Translations under genes and position numbers: made by a program | Assembly (NCBI RefSeq): GCF_051014445.1 | Contig: NC_135136.1 | Location: 21,284,001 to 21,348,000, forward strand | Length of the DNA stretch: 64,000 nucleotides | Origin: Colletes latitarsis | Lineage: Eukaryota; Arthropoda; Insecta; Hymenoptera; Colletidae | Direction of reading: 5' to 3' | Part shown: in pieces, positions 29,001 through 41,422 of the stretch | Layout of the letters: each line of letters opens with the position of its first letter | Numbering within the stretch: the stretch's first letter is position 1 | The notes under the pieces: model-generated | The model's database searches: none | What the model was told of the DNA's origin: nothing | Seen by the model: the letters and a program-made list of their open reading frames with translations, nothing else

Positions 29001-30965
29001 ACACTGAAACAGTCAATTAAACCTGGTTGCGATTAATTTTTTGGAGGATAACGCTGGTTATGTTTGTGTTAGTTCCGGTACTTGCAACCATATGGCTCAT
29101 ACTTTCGCATTTCTCGCATACTTGGTGACCAGATCTTGGCCTTTTTCTGACTTGGACCAAGGGGTAATGTGGGGCCACACTCAGACAGTCAATTAAACCT
29201 GGTTGCGATTAATATTTTAGAGGATAACGCCGGTTATTTCTCGGTTGGGTCTGGGATTTGCCGTCATCTGGCTCGAATTTTCGCATTTCTCTCATACTTG
29301 TTGGCCATATCCTGGCCTTTTTCTGGCTTGGACCACGCAGTAATGTGGTATCACACTCAAACAGTCAATTAAACCTGGTTGCGATCAATTTTTTGGAGGA
29401 TAACGCTGGTTATGTTTGGGTTAGTACCGGTACTTGCAACCATCTGGCTCATACTTTCGCATCTCTCGCATACTTGGTGACCAGATCTTGGCCTTTTTCT
29501 GGCTTGGACCAAGTAGTAATGTGGGACCACACTCAGACAGTCAATTAAACCTGGTTGCGATTAATATTTTAGAGGATAGCGCCGGTTATTTCTCGGTTAG
29601 GTCTGGGATTTGCCCTCATCTGTCTCGTACTTTCGCATTTTTCGCATACTTGTTGGCCAGATCCTGGCCTTTTTGTGGTCTGTATCACGTAGTAATGCGG
29701 TACCACGCCGAAACAGTCAATTAAACCTGGTTGCGATTAATATTTTAGAGGATAACGCCGGTTATTTCTCGGTTAGGTCTGGGATTTGCCCTCATCTGTC
29801 TCGTACTTTCGCATTTTTCGCATACTTGTTGGCAGGATCCTGGGCTTTCTCATGCTTGGATCACGTAGTAATGCGGTACCACACCGAAGCAGTCAATTAA
29901 ACCTGGTGGCGATTAATGTTTTAGAGGATAACGCCGGTTTTGTCTCGATTAGGTCTGGGATTTTCCCTCATCTGGCTCGTAATTTCGCATTTTTCGCAGA
30001 CTTGTGGCAAGATCCTGGGCTTTTTCTGGTTTGGATCAGGTAGTAATGCGGTACCACACCGTAACAATCAATTAAACCTGGTTCAGAATAGCATTTTAGA
30101 GGATCATGCAGGTTACGTCTGGGTTAGTTCTGGTATTTGGAATCATCTGGCTCATACTTTCGCGTTTTTCGCACACTTGTTGGCCAGATCCTGGGTTTTT
30201 TCTGGTTTGGATCCCGTAGTAATGAGGTTCCATACCGAAACAGTCAATAAAACCTGGTGGGGATTAATATATTAGCGGATAACGCCGGTTATGTCTGGGT
30301 TAGGTCTGGGATTTGCCCTCATCTGGCTCGTACCTTCGCATTTCTCGCATACTTGTTGGCCAGATCCTGGGCTTTTTCTGGTTTAGATCACGTAGTAATG
30401 TTGTTCCACACCGAAACAGTCAATTAAACCTGGTTGCGATTAATATTTTAGACGATAACGCCGGTTATGTCACGGTCAGGTCTGGGGTTTGCCCACATCT
30501 GGCTCGCACTTTCGCATTTTTCGCATACGTGTTGGCCAGATCCTGGGCTTTTTCTGGTTTGGATAACGTAGTAATGTGGTACCACACCGAAACAGTCAAT
30601 TAAACCTGGTTGCGATTAATAGCTTAGAGGATAACGCCGGTTATGTCTCGGTTAGTTCTGGGATTTGCCCTCATCTGGCTAGTACTTTCGCATTTCTCGC
30701 ATACTTGTTCGCCAGATCCTGGGCTTTTTCTGGTTTGGATCACGTAGTAATGTGGTACCACACTGAAACAGTCTATAAAAGCTGGTTCCGATTAGTATTT
30801 TAGAGGTTAACGCTGGTTGTGTCTGGGTTAGTTCTGGTATTTGCAATCATCTGGCACATACTTTCGCGTTTTTCGCATACTTCTTGGCCAGATCCAGGGT
30901 TCTTTCTGGTTTGGATCCCGTAATAATGACGCTCCACACCGAAACAGTAAATTAAACCTGGTTGC
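26001..30965 (+). repeat. ~6-kb higher-order repeat, copy 3 (partial)
   Basis: Collinear with copy 2 at offsets of 5977 to 6154 bp. Similarity stops at about 30965, where copy 2 goes on with GCGATCAATTTTTTGG and this copy continues with GCGATTAATATTTTGG. From there it matches the continuation of the fourth, partial copy at ~36945. Confidence 0.83.
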
Positions 30966-31746
30966 GATTAATATTTTGGAGGATAACGCTGGTTATGTCT
31001 GGGTTAGTTCTGGTATTTGCAATCATCTGTCTCATACGTTCGCAATTATCGCATACTTGTTGGCCAGATCCCGGGCTTTTTCTGGTTTGGATCACGTAGT
31101 AATGTGGTACCACACTGAAACAGTCAATTAAACCTGGTTGCGAGTAATATTTTGGAGGATAACGCCGGTTATGTCTCGGTTAGGTCTGGGATTTGCCATC
31201 ATCTGGCTAGTACTTTCGCATTTTTTGCATACTTGTTGGCCAGATCCTGGCCTTTTTCTGGTTTGGATCACGTAGTAATGCGGTACCACACCGAAACAGT
31301 CAATAAAACCTGGTTGCGATTAATATTTTAGAGGATAGGGCCGGTTATGTCTGGGTTAGGTCTGGTATTTGCCCCTCATCTGGCTCGTACTTTCGCATAT
31401 TTCGCATACTTGTTGGCCAGATCCTGGCCTTTTTCCGGTTTGGATCACGTAGTAATGTGGTACCACACTGAGACAGTCAATAAAATCTTGTTCCGGTTAG
31501 TATTTTAGAGGATAACGCCGGTTATGTCACGGTAAGGTCTGGGATTTGCCGTCATCTGGCTCGTATTTTCGCATTTTTCGCATACTTGTTGGCTAGATCC
31601 TGGCCTTTTTCTGGCTTGGACAACGTAGTAATGTGGTATCACACTGAAACTGTCAATAAAAGCTGGTTCCGACAAGTATTTTAGAGGATAACGCTGGTTG
31701 TGTCTGGGTTAGTTCTGGTATTTGCAATCATCTGGCACATACTTTC

Positions 31747-33788
31747 GCGTTTTTGCATACTTCTTGGCCAGATCCAGGGTTCTTTCTGGTTTGGATCCCG
31801 TAATAATGACGCTCCACACCGAAACAGTAAATTAAACCTGGTTGCGATTAATATTTTGGAGGATAACGCTGGTTATGTCTGGGTTAGTTCTGGTATTTGC
31901 AATCATCTGTCTCATACGTTCGCAATTATCGCATACTTGTTGGCCAGATCCCGGGCTTTTTCTGGTTTGGATCACGTAGTAATATGGTACCACACTGAAA
32001 CAGTCAATTAAACCTGGTTGCGAGTAATATTTTGGAGGATAACGCTGGTTATGTCGGGGTTAGTTCTGGTATTTGCAATCATCTGTCTCATACGTTCGCA
32101 ATTATCGCATACTTATTGGCCAGATCCTGGGCTTTTCCTGGTTTGGATCACGTAGTAATGCGGTACCACACCGTAACAGTCAATTAAACCTGGTTGCGAT
32201 TAATATGTTGGAGGATAACGCCGGTTATGTCTCGGTTAGGTCTGGGATTTGCCCTCATCTGGCTAGTACTTTCGCATTTTTCGCCTACTTGTTGGCAAGA
32301 TCCTGGGCTTTTTTTGGTTTGGATCACGTAGTAATGTGGTACCACACTGAAACAGTCAAATAAACCTGGTTCCGATTAATATTTTACATGATAACGCCGG
32401 CTATGTCTCGTTAGGTCTGGGATTTTCCCTCATCTGGCTCGTACCTCCGCATTTTTGGCATACTTGTTGGCAAGATCCTGGGCTTTTTTTGTTTGGATCA
32501 CGTAGTAATGCGGTACCACACCGAAGCAGTCATTTCAACCTGGTTGCGAGTAATGTTTTGGAGGATAACGCCGGTTATGTCTCGGTTAGGTCTAGGATTT
32601 GACCTCATCTGGCTCATACTTTCGCATTTCTCGCATACCTGTTGGCCAGATCCAGGGCTTTTTCTGGTTTGTATCCCGTCGTAATGTGGTTCCACACCGA
32701 AACAGTCAATTAAACCTGGTTGCGATTATTATTTTAGACGATAACGCCGGTTATGTCACGGTAAGGTCTGGGATTTGCCGTCATCTAGCTCGTAATTTCG
32801 CATTTTTCGCATACTTGTTGGCCAGATCCTGGCCTTCTTCATGCTTGGACCACGTTGTAATGTGGTACCACACTGAAGCAGTCAAATAAACTTGGATCCG
32901 ATTAGTATTTTAGAGGATAACGCTGGTTATGTCTGGTTTAGTTCTGGTATTTGCAATCATCTGGCTCGTACCTTCGCATTTTTCCCCTACTTGTGGCAAG
33001 ATCCTGGGCTTTTTCTGGTTTAGATCACGTAGTAATGTGGTTCCACACCGAAACAGTCAATTAAACCTGGTTGCGATTAATATTTTAGACGATAACGCCG
33101 GTTATGTCACGGTCAGGTCTGGGATTTGCCGTCATCTGGCACGAATTTTCGCATTTCTCGCATACTTGTTGGCCAGATCCTGGGCTTTTTCTGGTGTGGA
33201 TCACGTAGTAATGTAGTACCACACTGAAACACGCAATAAAAGCTGGTTCCGATTAGTATTTTAGAGGATAACGCTGGTTATGTCTGGTTTAATTCTGGTA
33301 TTTGCAATCATCTGGCTCGTACCTTCGCATTTTTCGCCTACTTGTTGGCAAGATCCTGGGCTTTTTCATGCTTGGACCACGTAGTAATGTGGTGCCACAC
33401 TGAAACAGTCAAATAAACCTGGTTCCGATCCATATTTTACAGGATAACGCCGGCTATGTCTGGGTTAGGTCTGGTATTTGCCATCATCTGGCTCGTACTT
33501 TCGCATTTTTCGCTTACTTGTTGGCAAGATCCTGGGCTTTTTCATGCTTGGACCACGTAGTAATGTGGTACCACACTGAGACAGTCAATAAAATCTGGTT
33601 CCGGTTAGTATTTTAGAGGATAACGCCGGTTATGTCACGGTAAGGTCTGGGATTTGCCGTCATCTGGCTCGTAATTTCGCATTATTCGCATACTTGTTGG
33701 CCAGATCCTGGCCTTCTTCATGCTTGGACCACGTTGTAATGTGGTACCACACTGAAACAGTCAAATAAACCTGGATCCGATTAGTATT
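31747..33788 (+). repeat. Segmental duplicate of 6166-8560
   Basis: Collinear with 6166-8560 with about two monomers missing at ~32280, where CTAGTACTTTCGCATTTTT is joined to CGCCTACTTGTTGGCAAG. Type A monomers throughout. A substitution at about 33214 (ATGTAGTACC) is private to this copy. Confidence 0.8.
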
Positions 33789-34314
33789 TTGGAGGATAAC
33801 GCTGGTTATGTTTGGGTTAGTTCCGGTACTTGCAACCATCTGGCTCATACTTTCGCATTTCTCGCATACTTGTTGGCCAGATGCTGGCCTTTTTCTGGGC
33901 TGTATCACGTAGTAATGCGGTACCACGCCGAAACAGTCAATTAAACCTGGTTGCGATTAATATTTTAGAGGATAACGCCGGTTATGTCTCGGTTAGGTCT
34001 GGGATTTTCCCTCATCTGGCTCGTAATTTCGCATTTTTCGCATACTTGTGGCAAGATCCTGGGTTTTTTCTGGTTTGGATCAGGTAGTAATGCGGTACCA
34101 CACCGTAACAGTCAATTAAACCTGGTTCAGAATAGCATTTTAGAGGATAATGCAGGTTACGTCTGGGTAATTTCTGGTATTTGCAATCATCTGGCTCATA
34201 CTTTCGCGTTTTTCGCACACTTGTTGGCCAGATCCTGGGTTTTTTCTGGTTTGGATCCCGTAGTAATGAGGTTCCATACCGGAACAGTCAATTAAACCAG
34301 GTGGTGATTAATAT

Positions 34315-37110
34315 TTTAGAGGATAACGCCGGTTATGTCACGGTTGGGTCTGGGATTTTCCCTCATCTGGCTCGTAATTTCGCATTTTTCGCATACTTGT
34401 GGGCCAGATCCTGGCCTTTTTCATGCTTGGACCGCGTAGTAATGTGGTACCACACTGAAACAGTCAAACGAACATGGTTCCGATTAATATTTTACAGGAT
34501 AACGCCGGCTATGTCTGGGTTAGGTCTGGTATTTGCCCTCATCTGGCTCATACTTTCGCGGTTTTTCGCATACATCTTGGCAAGATCCTGGGCTTTTTCT
34601 GGTTTGGATCACGTAGTAATGCGGTACCACAACTAAACAGTCAATTAAACCTGGTTGCGATTAATATTTTAGAGGATAACGCCGGTTATGTCTGGGTTAG
34701 GTCTGGGATTTGCCCTCATCTGGCTCGTACTTTCGCATTTCTCTCATACTTGTTGGCCATATCCTGGCCTTTTTCTGGCTTGGACCACGCAGTAATGTGG
34801 TATCACACAGAAACAGTCAATTAAACCTGGTTGCGATTAATTTTTTGGAGGATAACGCTGGTTATGTTTGTGTTAGTTCCGATACTTGCAACCATATGGC
34901 TCATACTTTCGCATTTCTCTCATACTTGGTGACCAGATCTTGGCCTTTTTCTGGCTTGGACCAAGGAGTAATGTGGGACCACACTCAGACAGTCAATTAA
35001 ACCTGGTTGCGATTAATATTTTAGAGGATAGCGCCGGTTATTTCTCGGTTGGGTCTGGGATTTGCCGTCATCTGGCTCGAATTTTCGCATTTCTCTCATA
35101 CTTGTTGGCCATATCCTGGCCTTTTTCTGGCTTGGACCACGCAGTAATGTGGTATCACACTGAAACAGTCAATTAAACCTGGTTGCGATCAATTTTTTGG
35201 AGGATAACGCTGGTTATGTTTGGGTTAGTTCCGGTACTTGCAACCATCTGGCTCATACTTTCGCATCTCTCGCATACTTGGTGACCAGATCTAGGCCTTT
35301 TTCTGGCTTGGACCAAGTAGTAATGTGGGACCACACTCAGACAGTCAATTAAACCTGGTTGCGATTAATATTTTAGAGGATAGCGCCGGTTATTTCTCGG
35401 TTAGGTCTGGGATTTGCCCTCATCTGTCTCGTACTTTCGCATTTTTCGCATACTTGTTGGCCAGATCATGGCCTTTTTGTGGTCTGTATCACGTAGTAAT
35501 GCGGTACCACGCCGAAACAGTCAATTAAACCCGGTTGCGATTAATATTTTAGAGGATGACGCCGGTTATTTCTCGGTTAGGTCTGGGATTTGCCCTCATC
35601 TGTCTCGTACTTTCGCATTTTTCGCATACTTGTTGGCCAGATCCTGGCCTTTTTCTGGTCTGTATCACGTAGTAATGCGGTACCACACCGTAACAGTCAA
35701 TTAAACGTGGTTCAGAATAGTATTTTAGAGGATAATGCAGGTTACGTCTGGGTTAGTTCTGGTATTTGCAATCATCTGGCTCATACTTTCGCATTTTTCG
35801 CCTACTTGTTGGCAGGATCCTGGGCTTTCTCATGCTTGGATCACGTAGTAATGCGGTACCACACCGAAGCAGTCAATTAAACCTGGTGGCGATTAATATT
35901 TTAGAGGATAACGCCGGTTTTGTCTCGATTAGGTCTGGGATTTTCCCTCATCTGGCTCGTAATTTCGCATTTTTCGCATACTTGTGGCAAGATCCTGGGC
36001 TTTTTCTGGTTTGGATCAGGTAGTAATGCGGTACCACACCGTAACAATCAATTAAACCTGGTTCAGAATAGCATTTTAGAGGATCATGCAGGTTACGTCT
36101 GGGTTAGTTCTGGTATTTGGAATCATCTGGCTCATACTTTCGCGTTTTTCGCACACTTGTTGGCCAGATCCTGGGTTTTTTCAGGTTTGGATCCCGTAGT
36201 AATGAGGTTCCATACCGAAACAGTCAATAAAACCTGGTGGGGATTAATATATTAGCGGATAACGCCGGTTATGTCTGGGTTAGGTCTGGGATTTGCCCTC
36301 ATCTGGCTCGTACCTTCGCATTTCTCGCATACTTGTTGGCCAGATCCTGGGCTTTTTCTGGTTTAGATCACGTAGTAATGTTGTTCCACACCGAAACAGT
36401 CAATTAAACCTGGTTGCGATTAATATTTTAGACGATAACGCCGGTTATGTCACGGTCAGGTCTGGGATTTGGCCACATCTGGCTCGTACTTTCGCATTTT
36501 TCGCATACTTGTTGGCCAGATCCTGGGCTTTTTCTGGTTTGGATAACGTAGTAATGTGGTACCACACCGAAACAGTCAATTAAACCTGGTTGCGATTAAT
36601 AGCTTAGAGGATAACGCCGGTTATGTCTCGGTTAGTTCTGGGATTTGCCCTCATCTGGCTAGTACTTTCGCATTTCTCGCATACTTGTTCGCCAGATCCT
36701 GGGCTTTTTCTGGTTTGGATCACGTAGTAATGTGGTACCACACTGAAATAGTCAATAAAAGCTGGTTCCGATTAGTATTTTAGAGGTTAACGCTGGTTGT
36801 GTCTGGGTTAGTTCTGGTATTTGCAATCATCTGGCACATACTTTCGCGTTTTTCGCATACTTCTTGGCCAGATCCAGGGTTCTTTCTGGTTTGGATCCCG
36901 TAATAATGACGCTCCACACCGAAACAGTAAATTAAACCTGGTTGCGATTAATATTTTGGTGGATAACGCTGGTTATGTCTGGGTTAGTTCTGGTATTTGC
37001 AATCATCTGTCTCATACGTTCGCAATTATCGCATACTTGTTGGCCAGATCCCGGGCTTTTTCTGGATTGGATCACGTAGTAATGTGGTACCACACTGAAA
37101 CAGTCAAATA
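34315..37110 (+). repeat. ~6-kb higher-order repeat, copy 4 (partial, more diverged)
   Basis: Collinear with 28510-31130 at an offset of 5804 bp, then 5980 bp from about 35900, so it has one extra monomer. It has more private substitutions than copies 1-3 have among themselves, for example AACGAACATGG at ~34467. It is separated from copy 3 by ~3.3 kb of other type A units, part of which (33984-34470) matches 10115-10600. Confidence 0.78.
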
Positions 37111-37649
37111 AACCTGGTTCCGATTAATATTTTACAGGATAACGCCGGCTATGTCTGGGTTAGGTCTGGGATTTGCCCTCATCTGGCTCGTACCTTCGCA
37201 TTTTTCGCCTATTTGTTGGCAAGATCCTGGGCTTTTCCTGGTTTGGATCACGTAGTAATGCGGTACCACACCGAAGCAGTCAATTAAACCTGGTTGCGAT
37301 TAATATTTTAGAGGATAACGCCGGTTATGGCTTGGTTAGGTCTGCTATTTGCCCTCATCTGGCTCGAATTTTCGCATTTTTCTCATACTTGTTGGCCAGA
37401 TCCTGGTTTTTTTCTGGCTTGGACCACGCAGTAATGTGGGCTCACACTGAAACAGTCAATTAAACCTGGTTGCGATTAATTTTTTGGAGGATAACGCTGG
37501 TTATGTTTGGGTTAGTTCCGGTATTTGCAACCATCTGGCTGATACTTTCGCATTTTTTGCATACTTGCTGGCCAGATCCTGGCCTTTTCCTGGTTTGGAT
37601 CACGTAGTAATGCGGTACCACACCGAAACAGTCAATAAAACCTGGTTGC

Positions 37650-37725
37650 CATTAATATTTTAGAGAATAATTCATGTTAGGTCTAGGTTAGGTCTGGGAT
37701 TTGTTCTCATCAGGCTCGCACATTC
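37650..37725 (+). repeat. Short type B patch near the A/B boundary
   Basis: TTAGAGAATAATTCATGTTAGGTC and the following TTGTTCTCATCAGGCTCGC are type B features (compare ~46785 and ~54345), but the monomer returns to type A at CATTTTTCGCATACTTGTTG. This is a second mosaic monomer, ~0.5 kb before the type B array starts. Confidence 0.75.
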
Positions 37726-38160
37726 GCATTTTTCGCATACTTGTTGACAAGATCCTGGCCTTTTTCTGGCTCGGACCACGCAGTAATGTGGTCTCACACT
37801 GAAACAGTCAATTAAACCTGGTTGCGATTAATTTTTTGGAGGATAACGCTGGTTATGTTTGGGTTAGTTCCGGTATTTGCAACCATCTGGCTCATACTTT
37901 CGCATTTCTCGCATACTTGGTGACCAGATCCTGGCCTTTTTCTGGCTTGGACCAAGTAGTAATGTGGGACCACACTCAGACAGTCAATTAAACCTGGTTG
38001 CGATTAATATTTTAGAGGATAACGCCGGTTATGTCTCGGGTAGGTCTGGGATTTGTCCTCATCTGACTCGTACTTTCACGTTTTTCGCATACTTGTTGGT
38101 CAGATCCTGGGCTTTTTCTGGTTTGGATCACGTAGTAATGTGGTACCACACTGAAACAGT

Positions 38161-40145
38161 CCATTGAACCTGGTTTCGGTCAATATATTAGAGGATAACG
38201 CATGTTATGTCTAGGTTGGGCCGGGGATTTGCCCACATCAGATTCATACCTTCGCATTCTTCACATACATGTTGGCCAGATCCTGGGTATATTCTAGTTT
38301 GGATCACGTAGTAATGTGGCACCACACTGAAACAGTCCATTAAACCTGGTTTCGATCAATATTTTAGAGGATAACGCAAGTTAGGTCTAGGTTAGGCCAG
38401 GGATTTGCCACATCAGGGTCATACTTTCACATTTTTCGCATACATGATGGCCATATCCTGGGTTTTTTCTGGTTTGGATCACGTAGTAATGTGGTACCAC
38501 ACTGAAACAGTCGATTAAACCTGGTTTCGATGAGTATCTTAGATGATTAGGCATGTTAGGTCTAGGTTAGGCCTGGGATTTGCCCCCATCAGATTCATAC
38601 TTTCGCGTTTTTAACATACTTGTTGAACAGATCCCTGGCTTTTTCAGGTTTGGATCACGAACTGATGTGGTACCACACTGAAACAGTCCATTAAACCTGG
38701 TTTCGATCAATATTTTAGAGGATAGCGAATGTTAGGTCTAGGTTAGGCCAGGGATTTGCCCTCATCAGGGTCATACTTTCGCAGTTTTAACATACATGTT
38801 GACCTGAGCGAGGTTTTTTTCTGCTTTGGATCACGTAGTAATGTGGTACCACACTGAAACAGTCAATTAAACCTGGTCTTGATAAATATTTTAGAGGATA
38901 ACGCATGTTAGGTCTGGGTTAGGTCTACGATTTGCCCTCATCAGGCTCATACTTTCGCATATTTCTCATACTTGTTGGCTATATCCTGGGCTTTTTCTGG
39001 ATTGGGACACGTAGTAATGTGGTACAACACTGAAACTGTCAATTAGACGTGGTTTCCGTCAATATTTTAGAGGATAATACATGTTAGGTCTAGGTTAGGT
39101 CTGGGATTTGCCCTCATCTGGGTCATACATTCGCAGTTTCAAAATACATGTTGACCTGATCGATGGTTTCTTCTGCTTTGGATCACGTTGTAAAGTGGTA
39201 CCACACTGAAACAGTCAATTAAACCTGGTTTCGATCAATATTTTAGAGGATAGGACATGTTAGGTCTAGGTTAAAACTGGGATTTGCTCTCATCAGGCTC
39301 ATACTTTCGTATATTTCTCATTCTTGTTGGCCAGATCCCAGGCTTCCACTGGTTTGCATCACGTAGTAATGTGGTACCACACTGAAACAGTCAATTAAAC
39401 CTGGTCTTGATAAATATTTTAGAGGATAACGCACGTTAAGTCTAGGTTAGGCCTGGGATTTGCCCTCATCAGGGTCATATTTTCGCATTTTTTACATACT
39501 TGTTGAACAGATCCTGGGTTTTTTCTTGTTTCGATCACGTATTAATGTGGTACCACACTGAGACAGTCAATTAAACCTGGTTTCGATGAGTATTTTAGAG
39601 GATAACACATGTTAGGTCTAGGTTAGGTCTGGGATTTGCCTTCATCAGGGTCATACTTTCGCAGTTTTAAAATACATGTTGACCTGATCGATGGTTTTTT
39701 CTGCTTTGGATCACGTAGTAATATGGTACCACCCTGAAACAGTCAATCAAACCTGATTTCGATGAGTATTTTAGAGGATAACACATGTTAGGTCTAGGAT
39801 AGGTCTGGGATTTGCCTTCATCAGGGTCATACTTTCGCAGTTTTAAAATACATGTTGACCTGCTCGATGGATTTTTCTGCTTTGGATCACGTACTAATGT
39901 GGTACCACTGTGAAACAGTCCATTCAACCTGGTTTCGATCAATATTTTAGAGGATAACGCATGTTAGGTCCAGGTTAGGCCCGGGATTTGCCCTCATCGG
40001 GGTCATACTTCTGCAGTCTTAACATACATGTTCAACGGATCCTGGGTTTTTTCTGGTTTGGTTCACGTAGTAATGTGGTACCACACTGAAACATTCAATT
40101 AAACCTGGTCTTGATAAATATTTTAGAGGACAACGCAAGTTAGGT
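38161..40145 (+). repeat. Type B 176-bp satellite, block 1 (~11 monomers)
   Basis: The period and landmarks are kept but the sequence is diagnostic of type B: ATAACGCATGTTAGGTC, GCCCTCATCAGG(G/C)TCATAC and ACATACATGTTGACC or ACATACTTGTTGAAC. Monomers here differ more from one another than in the type A array and show no obvious higher-order duplication. The block ends abruptly at GCAAGTTAGGT|ACCACACCG, where a type A monomer starts in a different phase. Confidence 0.88.
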
Positions 40146-40780
40146 ACCACACCGAAACAGTCAATTAAACCTGGTTGCGATTAATATTTTAGAGGATAAC
40201 GCCGGTTATGTCTCGGTTAGGTCTGGGATTTGCCCTCATCTGGCACGTACTTTCGCTTTTCTCGCATACTTGTTGGCCAGATCCTGGGCTTTTTCTGGTT
40301 TGGATCATGTAGTAATGTGGTAACACACTGAAACAGTCAATAAAAGCAGGTTCTGATTAGTATTTTAGAGGATAACGCTGGTTATGTCTGGTTTAGTTCT
40401 GGTATTTGCCCTCATCTGGCTCGTACTTTCGCGTTTTTCGCATACATCTTGGCAAGATCCTGGCCTTTTTCTGGTTTGGATCACGTAGTAATGGGGTACC
40501 ACACCGAAACAGTCAATTAAACCTGGTTGTGATTAATATTTTAGAGGATAACGCCGGTTATGTCTCGGTTAGGTCTGGGATTTGACCTCATCTGGCTCAT
40601 ACTTTCGCATTTCTCGCATACTTGTTGGCCAGATCCAGGGCTTTTTCTGGTTTGGATTCGTAGTAATGTGGTACCACACTGAAACAGTCAATAAAAGCTG
40701 GTTCCGATTAGTATTTTAGAGGATAACGCTGGTTATGTCTGGATTAGTTCTGGTATTTGCAATCATCTGGCTCGTACCTT
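40146..40780 (+). repeat. Type A satellite block left of retrotransposon copy 1
   Basis: About 3.6 type A monomers with GATAACGCCGGTTATG and CATACTTGTTGGCC. The block begins at a phase-breaking junction with type B at ~40143-40148 and is interrupted at 40780 by the retrotransposon. It continues on the other side of the element at 43118. Confidence 0.88.
40765..40780 (+). repeat. Target-site duplication, left copy
   Basis: ATCTGGCTCGTACCTT occurs here directly before the T-run and again at 43118-43133 directly after the other end of the element. The last two T could belong to the poly(A) tail, so the duplication is 14-16 bp. The preceding bases differ on the two sides (C versus A), which sets the limit. 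Confidence 0.85.
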
Positions 40781-40804
40781 TTTTTTTTTTTTTTTTTTTT
40801 TTTT

Positions 40805-41399
40805 GTCGTGGGGAAAATCTTCGAAAGACTCCCTCCCACCTCCTTGGGGAGAGGTGGGAGGGGTGTGTGGGATTCCCCGCGCCCGTACAACGACAGGCGC
40901 GGGACCTACCCACTAAAAACCCCACGGTGACCCTTCGGCACGCTTTGGGAGGATACCGGGAATCGCTCGAAGCATTCTTCCGGTATCCTCCCCGTGCCCG
41001 CGCTTTCGCGCCCATCCCCCGGGGGGACAATCGGTCCACCCAGTAGACACACTGCCTCATAGCGGCGGGACGGGGCCACTCCATACCGCCGCTATCCGTC
41101 CCGGGGCCGCGTTTAGTGGCGGCTGCGAGCCCCAACTCGCAACCGCCCGCGACCCCGTTTCCACACCTCGGCGGCCGGGCGTTCATGGCCGCACCAGACC
41201 GCCGAGGGTGCCTCCCCTTGCGTCGGACCGGTGGGGGGAGGCACTCCTACCCCCAACCTGTCCGACCCGGCGCCGCCTGGCGGGAGGAGGGTCCCCTCAG
41301 GACCCCCCTCCCAGCCTAGGTCATCCGCCACGCCGAGGCGGCCGCCCGCGACGCCTCGCGACCGGGCGACGACCTCGGGCCACCGCACGAGCGCGAGCT
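40805..41399 (-). other. Structured 3' UTR of retrotransposon copy 1
   Basis: GC-rich non-coding tail of ~595 nt between the stop codon and poly(A). It holds several perfect inverted repeats: 40831-40842 with 40851-40862 (12-bp stem, 8-nt loop); 40947-40959 with 40980-40992 (13-bp stem, 20-nt loop); 41208-41217 with 41235-41244 (10-bp stem); 41166-41174 with 41199-41207 (9-bp stem); and one across the stop codon (41390-41422). No AATAAA is visible in the last ~60 nt before the tail. In non-LTR elements the 3' UTR RNA is often what the reverse transcriptase binds to start integration; this role is inferred here. Confidence 0.8.
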
Positions 41400-41422
41400 T
41401 CAGCGCCGCTGAAGCTCGCGCT
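41390..41422 (-). other. Perfect 16-bp hairpin spanning the RT stop codon
   Basis: AGCGCGAGCTTCAGCG and its exact reverse complement are separated by one base, giving a 33-nt inverted repeat that contains the TGA stop (plus strand 41400-41402) and the last codons. The arms are conserved in copy 2 (63457-63491), where the loop is three bases. Confidence 0.8.

Larger units (their letters stand above)
1..38160 (+). repeat. Type A 176-bp satellite array (about 217 monomers)
   Basis: Head-to-tail tandem repeat. Landmarks such as TTCGCATTTTTCGCATACTT, GTAGTAATG(T/C)GGTACCAC and ATTAATATTTTAGAGG return every ~176 bp, with occasional 175 or 177 bp units, and always in the same orientation. Type A monomers carry GATAACGCCGGTTATG (or ..GCTGG..) and CATACTTGTTGGCCAGATCC. 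Several sub-variants alternate, for example TTCTGGTTTGG, TTCTGGCTTGG or TTCATGCTTGG after the poly-T of the monomer, and they are ordered into higher-order repeats listed separately. Because 176 is not a multiple of three, many short open frames of 60-155 codons appear; I regard them as by-products and not genes. No unique sequence interrupts the array. The function is unknown; a pericentromeric or subtelomeric satellite is an inference. Confidence 0.97.

Noticed and set aside
165..38167. Many plus-strand open frames of 60-155 codons with similar products in the type A array
   Set aside because: They are fixed pieces of the 176-bp monomer read in successive frames (176 is not divisible by three), mostly start at non-ATG codons, and end wherever a monomer stop falls in frame. 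No domain or codon pattern supports coding.
40716..41186. Minus-strand frame with a lysine run, also at 62678-63253
   Set aside because: It reads through the 3' UTR and the poly(A) tail into the satellite. The lysines are the translated tail.
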